In this document: piece by piece, positions 57,092 through 64,000 of the stretch
Position numbering within the stretch: position 1 is the stretch's first letter
Layout: each line of letters opens with the position of its first letter
From: Lactuca virosa
Lineage: Eukaryota > Streptophyta > Magnoliopsida > Asterales > Asteraceae
Direction: 5' to 3'
DNA: 64,000 bases
NCBI GenBank assembly: GCA_928212115.1
Contig: CAKMRJ010003334.1
Location: 17,432,728 to 17,496,727 of the forward strand
Notes under the pieces: model-generated
Databases searched by the model: none
What the model saw: the letters and a program-made list of their open reading frames with translations, nothing else
Told to the model about the DNA's origin: nothing
Position numbers and translations under genes: made by a program

Positions 57092-57112
57092 GTAGTACGG
57101 GCCCTATACTAC
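57092..57112 (-). promoter_or_regulatory. Self-complementary leader motif, element 5
   Basis: In transcript sense GUAGUA-UA-GGGCCC-G-UACUAC, 133 nt before the gag start. Flanks CTTCAGTAGTACGGGCCC and the following CCACACC are shared with the other gypsy elements. Confidence 0.6.
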
Positions 57113-57576
57113 CGTCCACACCGCATCAGTATTCGCTCTAAGTCCTCCTCCTTGGATCCCAAGTCCCAAGTACTCTACTCTCTTTAACCATATGCTACTC
57201 ACTAGCAGCTCTCTCATAACTCCTCGCTGCTATCTAAACACTCTCAAGTATCCCTAGCAGCAAAACTCCTAGACTAAGGCATCACATATCAGGCCACTCT
57301 AGTCCTAATAAGAATACCTAGTCTACTCTAGCATGCATAGCATAACTCATCGCATATCATAACATAATATATCTCATAACACTAATTGCAAGGGTATTTT
57401 AGGAATTCACCGTTCGGGCGCTGGCTGATCGTACACACGGCTCTGCTCTGTTTGTCTCAAAACTCTTTTTACTCTTTTAAAAAGTTTTTAGTCATCAAAA
57501 TTTCTCTCAAATCCTCAGTTTGAGTTCAGATACGCCCGGAGATGAATCCGAATCCCTCAAACCAAGGCTCTGATAC

Positions 57577-57591
57577 CAACTTGTAACACCG
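57577..57591 (-). other. Primer binding site of element 5
   Basis: The minus strand reads TGGTATCAGAGCC three bases after the 5' LTR. Confidence 0.92.
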
Positions 57592-59431
57592 AAATTTTCA
57601 AAACAATTTTTCACTTTTTAAAACCATATAAATTCATCCACAATTGCTTTCAAAAACAATGTATCAATTTTATCTCACTACAAATCCCAAGATCAAATCA
57701 TAATAAACTCTGCGGGTGTGTGTACAGATCATGCCGGCGCCTTCTCGCGATCACCACTGGTACCTGAAACACATAACACATAACACCGTAAGCATAAAGC
57801 TTAGTGAGTTCCCCAAAATACCACTCTAACACATATTAGCCACTCGAGGCTATGACTCTGCTGACCCTCTGGTCAGTGTGTCTCAGTGGGACCCTCCAGT
57901 CCCAACTCTCTGTGGGCTCTCTAGCCCTAACTCTATGGACCCAAAGGTCCTAACTCTGATAACTCTGGATCATGCATATCACATATCACAATAAATCTCA
58001 ACACATAAATAGCATATAAATACACTGGCACATAACTATAGAACATAACACACATTAGCCACTCGAGGCTATAACTCTGTGGGCCCTTGGGCCCTAACTC
58101 TGTGGACCCTCTGGTCCTAGCTCTTTGGACCTTCCGGTCCTAACTCTGGTATACACACAGCATAAATCACATAGAAATAATGTCGTGCCACAAATCACAT
58201 AGATATCACATCATGCAAAAGCATACATCATACTCTGTCTCATAGCTCTAATTACCACTCTAGGTAAAGTATAGTGAGAAGACTCACCTCGGGTAACTCG
58301 GTAAAGCTCGAACTCTGTAAAATCTGGTCTAGCCCCCGCCTAATCATATGAAATATACACTCTAAATCAATACATCTCTCAAGGCTAGACTATTCCTCCT
58401 CTTAGTACTCTCAAAAGGGTAAAAGACCATTTTACCCCTCCCATGGCTCAAAGGCCCTAAAGTTGACCAAACCCTAAAAGTCAACAAAAGTCAACCCTCC
58501 GGGTTACGCTGCGCGTACCAAACACGTACGTTGGGCGTACCCGGCGTCCTCACAGAAACGGGGTGCGCGACCCCTTACGCTGCGCGTACTGAGATTACGC
58601 CCCGCGTAACTCTCAGTTTCAGTCCCTTAGCTCTTGAGGTCTTAATCAGTTAAGACTCTCGTCCAACTTTTAGATCTGACCGTTTCTAAGCCTCTTAATC
58701 CATAAAGTCGATAACTTTAAGCCTTTGCATGGCTGAACAAGTCACTAACACCCAAAATATACCACTTCTAGCCCTAGAAAGCTCAAAACTCTAGCATGTC
58801 CTCATATCAACGACCAAGATAGAAACTTTATGGATCTAAAACATAAATATCACTAAAAGGGGACAGATCTTGGACCATGGAGCACCTTACACTCATAAAG
58901 TATCCACCTTTGGGACTTTTAACCCTAGAAATGGCCCATGCAACAACAAACCAAAAGAAGAGGAAAGCTTTGAACTTTATACCTCTAAAAGCAGCTCCTT
59001 CCTCTGTAGATCTCAGATCCAAACTTGCACTTCAAGCTCTAGCCTCCACAAGCTCCTCTCCTTCTTCTTCACTAACACCCCAAGGCACTTTTAGCTCCAA
59101 AATCACACATACTCACTAAGGACGATGGGAAGTTCTCTCTTAGGGTTTTACTCACTGCTAGGGAGGCTGAGAAATGAGCCTTAGCATCCAATATATAGGG
59201 CACAAGTCAGAAATTAGGGTTTGCACCTGGACACATTACGCCCAGCGTAACCCTGAGTACGCCCAGCGTACTCAGGCGAGTCCGCGTCCAAAATAAGCGC
59301 ATGAGTACGCGCAACATACTCTTGAGTACGCCCAGCGTACTCATTTGCTACCAATTCCTCTTAAGGGCTTAACTTGACACTTTGAATAAAAGAAGGGCTA
59401 AATAGTTGTACCTGAATTTTGGGATGTTACA
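57592..59431 (-). repeat. 5' LTR of element 5
   Basis: 1,840 bp. By eye about 13 substitutions and small gaps against 51005-52854. Confidence 0.95.
59190..59197 (-). promoter_or_regulatory. Likely TATA box of element 5
   Basis: The minus strand reads CCCTATATATTGG in the 5' LTR, between the two palindrome clusters; the same in the other LTR at 52613-52620. Confidence 0.5.
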
Positions 59432-59436
59432 GCTTT

Positions 59437-60020
59437 ATTGGTACCGCAGTATGCAACAGATGAGGAAATGAAGAAAGTGAGGTATCATGATATGTTGCGA
59501 GATGATATCAGGGAGTTCGTGAGTATCTCGGGGTGTGAGAGCCTGAATGATATGATTACTAGAGCCCGAGAGCGGGAGATTGATTTGGAGCACAGTGAGA
59601 AGAGGGGGGTCAGATCAGGTACATATATTGGAGGGTCCCAGGAAGAGACCCAAGACTTCAGATCAGCTTTTAAGAGGCCAACAGGGTCGGATCCAGTGTT
59701 GCACATGCGGGAAACTGCAGGATGGAGTTTGTCATTCCAGGGGTTTGGGCTGCTACAAGTGTGGAAGGGTTGGTCACGTCAGTAGGGATTGTCCTCAGGG
59801 GGCAAGCCCGTTATGTTTTCTCTGTGATCAGGTGGGCCACAAGAAGGCCGACTATCTGATGTTGAGGAGAGGAGCAGTGAGTGCGCCTGCTCCGATTACT
59901 TTGAGGATCACTAATAGACGAGAGGGTAGGGCAGGAGCCCCAGCGGAGAAGAGTCGGGCTTTGAAGTGTCAGACAGGGGAGGTCAGGACTCCAGCAGGCA
60001 ATTTCGCGGGTATGTATCTT
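59437..60020 (+). pseudogene. Element 3 gag, C-terminal part with zinc knuckles
   Basis: Resumes after element 5: VPQYATDEEMKKVRYHDMLR, IREFVSISGCESLNDMITRA, REREIDLEH. The frame shifts in a G-run near 59607 into QGRIQCCTCGKLQDGVCH, the intact knuckle CYKCGRVGHVSRDC and a second one, CFLCDQVGHKKADY, whose last Cys is Tyr. The end ITNRREGRAGAPAEKSRALK, TGEVRTPAGNFAG matches the gag/protease junction of the relatives. No protease follows: coding similarity ends about 60020. Confidence 0.9.
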
Positions 60021-62255
60021 TTGCTTTCTTTCCAATTTTATCTTCATTCTGTTGTGAGAATCTTGCATTGGTTTGGAATATTGCATCGAATTTGGGTAAG
60101 TGTATCTCTGGTTTATTTCTTTGGTTATGTTTGGGTTGTATCTTCAAGTAATGTCAAATGCCATTTGCATGTCGTGGTTTGTTAGTGGTTAGTGAAAGGT
60201 TGTGTTTTCTTTTGCGGGTTTGGAGTGTTCTGTGACATCTTGGTCGTGGTCAAGGTTGGATCGGGGGTATTATGTGGAAGGTCTGCGGTCAGGGTTCTGC
60301 AGGATGGTTATTCAGCATCGTCGGGATTCAGTGGTTTTAGTAATTGTTCTTGGATTGGCTGTTGGAAGCGCCAAGGGAAGTGGCTTGTAGCTGAGGTATT
60401 TATTGGATCATCTGTCTTTTGGGCTTCAAGATTTGAGTGTGGTATCATTTCAAGCATCAGGGGATATCAGTTTCGCTGGGATTCGGGAAGTGTTCATCTG
60501 ATCTTTAGAAGTTGTGTGGTCTTTTGGGGTTTGGCTAGTGATGGAGCACTAGCTTTGGTAAGCGTTGGTTGTCATCGGATCGATCGTTGGAAAGTAAGAA
60601 GGATTGGGAATTCTTTAATTCTCGTGTGCTGTGAGAATTTAGTCGAATCAAAGTGGAGGAGAATCATCCATGGATTCAGAAGCAGAAGCGGTTTTAAAAC
60701 TTGGATGAGTTTCGCATCCCCGCCGGAGAGGAAGGCGACCCCAAGTGGCTTTTTGGTTTGAGGATTGTGTGATTTGGAAGTTCGGGAAACTTACCAACAT
60801 TGAGATCACGTTCTCTTGGTGCTTGATAGAAGGCTTTGGGGAACCAAGTTGGGGTTCCAGGAATAGCTCGAGTTCAGCTTGGGCGTACGGTCGTGTGTGT
60901 GCTCGACTCTGGGTGTGTTCAATTTGATAGATTAGGGGTAAGGCATTGGGATGCGATTATGGTAAGTGGAAGTGTTGTAAGACTGCAGGGTGGCCTGTAG
61001 CATTCACTAGCGGTAGTGGTCAGTTAGCATGAGGAGTGTTGTAAGACTGAGGGGTGGCCCGTAGCATTCACCGGTCTTTGTGCAGTGGTGATATTGTGGC
61101 AAGCCTGTGTTTTGCTCGCGGTTTTCTTTGGATGGTTTAGGCCAGGGTGGGTCAGTTCGCACGACTGTGGGAGGGCCACAACATGTTGGAATCAGGAATT
61201 TATAGGTCGCGAGAGACCAAGTATGATGAAAGACTACAATTGGTCCTGTAGCGTTCAGTTTAGCATCGAGTTAGTGTCGAGATGGTGTGGGTAGTTATTG
61301 CTTGTGAGGCTTTCTGTCGGAATTCGCGAGGAGCGACTGTGTGGGAGTCTTTTGACTTAGCAACCGGGCTAGAACCCGGTAATTCAGTTGACTGGCAGAC
61401 GCATTGGGACCAGGGAGGTCTCGGTGGATTTTACAAAAGCAGCCAGGAGGCAGTTTCAGTGTTTCGGGCAGTTTCAATGTTTCGGGCCGTATCAGTGTTT
61501 CGGGTAGCATTAGTGGTTTGGGTGTCATGTGTGTGTGGAGTAACTGGTTGATTGGGAAATGCTAAGTCACTCGCAGGGGGATTAAATAATCTCAGAGTAA
61601 TTGATTTGACCCTGTTGCACAGCTCTCGTCTGAGTCTAATCGTTGCAGGGATGAATCTTCTACTAGAAGGATTATCTGAGCCTTCTGTCAAGTATAAGTG
61701 TTCTGCAGCTGTTATGGTCAGTGACCTTGTTCTCTTCGAAGTAGCAATGTGATTAGGGATAGGAATCATTTTGTGTGGCGCGAGACTCTTTGAGGATGGC
61801 TTGGTGGCAGTTCGGTGTGAGAGGTTTAACAGGGAGTCATACCATTGAGACTTTAGGTTTCGGATTATGAGGTGGGGTTGGTTTTTATTCGAGAGCTTGA
61901 GGATTCGTTCTTCATCGAGTTCGGAGAACTATTCTAAGGTTGGTTTCGGTAGATCTGGATAGATCATTGTTGGAAGTGTGATGATTGGTTTGCTATTCAT
62001 TGAGAGTTTGGCAGGGAGTGGTTTCAGCGTGAGCGGTCTGTCAGGGAGTCAGACCATTATGGAGTTCAGGTCTCATAAAGGTAGAAGTGGGTTGCAGGGC
62101 AGAAGGTATGTTTGTTGTCTTCGGGTTAGAAGTGTCGGTTTAGGTTTCGGTTGTCTTGGGAAGATTGGTTATGCGCAGGATTTTCGGTTGTGGTCATCAG
62201 GTTGTTCGTTCGATGGGCGTTAATAAGGAGCGATTTTGAGGATGAAATCTAATTT
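60021..62255 (+). other. Element 3 non-coding 3' interior
   Basis: No pol domain in any frame that I can see. It contains hairpins of the LTR type (60983-61000, 61047-61064, 61166-61180, 61234-61251) and a segment, 61557-61735, that is a diverged copy of leader sequence 41996-42135 (TGCTAAGTCAC, TTAAATAATCT, GACCCT(G/A)TTGC, CAGCTCT, GTCTGAGTC). The short plus-strand frames are not supported. Confidence 0.7.
60983..61064 (+). repeat. GTGG-loop hairpins in element 3 interior
   Basis: CTGCAGG-GTGG-CCTGTAG (60983-61000) and CTGAGGG-GTGG-CCCGTAG (61047-61064), both after GTTGTAAGA and before CATTCAC. Same loop and context (AAGAC...GCA) as the LTR array. Confidence 0.75.
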
Positions 62256-62269
62256 AAGTGGGGGAGAGT
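62256..62269 (+). other. Polypurine tract of element 3
   Basis: AAGTGGGGGAGAGT directly before the 3' LTR. Confidence 0.9.
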
Positions 62270-62619
62270 TGTAACGCCCAGAATCTAGAAGGTAATTATG
62301 GAAATTAATCATCCATGATAAAGGCCAACTCGTCGAGTTTAGGGAAGGAAACTCGATGTGTTGGAGGTCTTTGGCACGCGCATTTTTGAGGATCAACTCG
62401 ACGAGTTAGTGAATGCCAACTTGACGAGTTGGACGTTATTTGAGAAACCCTAATTTTGGGATTTTGCATCATATTTAAACACCTTAAGTCTTAGGTGTTG
62501 GCCTCATTTCCAGCCTCCATTGCCTCTTACACTAATCTCGAAACCCTAGAGCCTCCTTGAGCGTTGTGAGCCCATTTTGAGTGCATTTTGGGGGTGTTTG
62601 AAGCTTATTGAAGGAAGAG
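62270..62619 (+). repeat. 3' LTR of element 3, truncated
   Basis: 350 bp collinear with the start of the 5' LTR (TGTAACGCCCAGAATCTAG up to TTGAAGGAAGAG), then abruptly unrelated sequence. The remaining ~950 bp are deleted. Confidence 0.92.
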
Positions 62620-63685
62620 TATAAAATATTAATTAAGTAATATTTACTATTTGCATGTTTAGCCAATTAGATTACTAGGTGTTTGTTCTATTTACCTCTT
62701 ATGCTTTTGTTGGTAGTCACTAAACAGTTCCATTCTTCCATCTAGGAAGGAAGGAAGGAAGCAGAACCATGTCATCCCTCAAAATTTACAATCAAGGTTC
62801 TATGGACATGCACTTCAAATTTATACTGGCTTGAAAAAAATGAAATGTAAAAAATACATGTTTACTTTACCCTATATACAACTCTCAGTTACAATTTCCT
62901 AAGCAAGAAGCTTTATAAAGACATTCTCTTCTAGGTCTAAATGGTCTTCACAATCAATGGTCAACTCCCAATACAAAAAAGGTATAACTCATTTTTACTT
63001 TAAAATTGACAATTATTGAAAGTTTTTACAAAAAAGACTATTTTAGATCAATCATTGCATATAGTTGGCGTTTAAATGTCTTCATACGGAAAACAAATGA
63101 ATGGTTGTGATTTTTGAATTTATTATTTTCATATATTTAGTAGGAAATGTTTGCTAGATTAACTTTTTTCCTACTGCATCTTACATATTTGCATGAGTTT
63201 AGTTTAAATACATCAAAGCTTGTTTATATGTCATATTGAATGTTAGAAAGTAAAAACAAACAAAAAATAAGAGTAAAAGATAGGAAACAAATTTATGCCT
63301 TGTTCTTAATATCTTTCTTGAAAATTGTAGATTTATGATAATTTTCAGTTTTCTTTCACAGTTACAGTTACAACAATTATAGAGTAATGTTCTACTTCGT
63401 GAATCTTTTGTTAGATTTCTTGTCCTAAAAACAGGCGTTACTTTCATTTATTTGTGTATTATATCATTCTACTTTCATTTGTTTGTGTATTATATAATTC
63501 TACTTTCATTTGATTTTTTCTATTATAACATCCTATATGAGGTATTGATACTTCCAGAACATCTTCTGATTTGAGAGCCAAAAGGAAATGCCCAAATCAT
63601 CTTCATGTCGATGCTCCATGCTATTCATAATTTATTTTTTTACTAAAATCATCCCTAATCACGGCCCTCAAAACCTATCTAGTTA

Positions 63686-63687
<2 letters not shown>
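62620..63687. other. Intergenic, nothing recognised
   Basis: AT-rich. Holds a short GGAA run (62743-62762) and a 31 bp tandem repeat at 63439-63512. The 82-codon minus frame at 63199-63447 has no known motif. Confidence 0.5.
63439..63512. repeat. 31 bp tandem repeat, ~2.4 copies
   Basis: TACTTTCATTTGTTTGTGTA then TTATATAATTC, repeated with few changes. Confidence 0.85.

Positions 63688-63778
<91 letters not shown>
63688..63778. repeat. (AT)n microsatellite
   Basis: AT run with one TT interruption. It produces a spurious Tyr-Ile open frame on the minus strand. Confidence 0.95.
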
Positions 63779-63781
<3 letters not shown>

Positions 63782-64000
63782 GTACACCTCTTAAAACATT
63801 ATATACAACGACTTTATGCATTCTAGAAAAATCAGATCTTATCTGGTCAACCATAGAAAAGGTCAAATAAACATTAAACGAACAAGAACAAACTGTGTCA
63901 AGTGAATCGGTCATCCCTTATCTTAAAGTCCATTGAACAGGTCAAACACTAAATGTGATTTATATTTTGCATCCACTATCTCAGTTTGATCAAAAAAGAT

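Larger units (their letters stand above)
51005..59431 (-). mobile_element. Element 5: young, rearranged gypsy element, minus
   Basis: 8,427 bp with perfect GCTTT duplications (51000-51004, 59432-59436), LTRs of 1,850 and 1,840 bp that differ at only about a dozen positions by eye, and intact PBS and polypurine tract. In transcript order: 5' LTR, PBS, leader, gag N-terminus only, a 44 bp minisatellite, degenerate DNA, gag end and protease, a 48 bp minisatellite where RT should be, LTR-like repeats, part of integrase with chromodomain tail, 3' LTR. It cannot encode its own RT, yet it moved recently. Confidence 0.95.
40251..62619 (+). mobile_element. Element 3: gag-only gypsy-type element (TR-GAG-like), nested
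   Basis: 5' LTR 40251-41551, PBS, leader, gag (42475-42890, 50855-50999, 59437-60020), non-coding 3' interior, polypurine tract and truncated 3' LTR (62270-62619). Once elements 4 and 5 are removed the interior is about 4.3 kb and has gag but no protease, RT, RNase H or integrase that I can find. It matches terminal-repeat retrotransposons with gag domain (TR-GAG), which rely on helpers. No target duplication can be checked because the right LTR is cut. Confidence 0.88.

Overview
The window is repeat-dense plant nuclear DNA. The evidence is a conserved MIR172 locus, plant-type Ty3/gypsy chromoviral and Ty1/copia LTR retrotransposons primed by initiator tRNA-Met, plant MITEs and Helitron-like ends. 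The LTR motif ACTCGTCGAGT, as I recall it, is frequent in Asteraceae and lettuce repeats, so Lactuca is my best guess; this is inference. I see no intact host protein-coding gene.

Layout. 1-6.9 kb is low-copy-looking DNA with a Ty1/copia relic (630-1386), two copies of a ~250 bp fold-back MITE (1990-2246, 2829-3079), a 166 bp hAT MITE with a perfect 8 bp target duplication (4001-4166), and a MIR172 gene (hairpin 5884-5988, TATA candidate about 5432). 7-18.8 kb is AT-rich: diverged copies of one repeat opening with a GCGCGTTGCGCG-type motif, AT microsatellites, a fold-back MITE (11829-12231), and a Helitron-type 3' end at 17582 that follows an exon-like, possibly captured gene segment.

18.9-38.4 kb is one minus-strand Ty3/gypsy element (element 1, TSD CTTTA) split by a second minus-strand gypsy element (element 2, 25135-32726, TSD CATCG), a PIF/Harbinger element (33410-34925, TSD TTA), a 164 bp hAT MITE (34953-35116, TSD ATTAACAC) and a solo LTR (35175-36866, TSD AAATT). 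40.25-62.62 kb is a plus-strand gag-only gypsy element (element 3). Its gag is split by a Ty1/copia element (element 4, 42891-50854) and by a young minus-strand gypsy element (element 5, 51005-59431, TSD GCTTT). 62.6-64 kb holds only simple repeats.

The most interesting signals are structural. (i) A self-complementary GGGCCC-centred motif lies 115-133 nt upstream of the gag start in all four gypsy elements, which would suit a dimerisation or packaging signal. (ii) LTRs of at least three families carry tandem short stem-loops whose arms differ between units but stay complementary, and element 3 repeats the same design internally. (iii) Element 5 has almost identical LTRs, yet its gag and its reverse transcriptase are each replaced by a minisatellite, so it must have been moved in trans. 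(iv) Repair scars are legible: a templated filler and a 56 bp inverted duplication in the LTRs of element 2.
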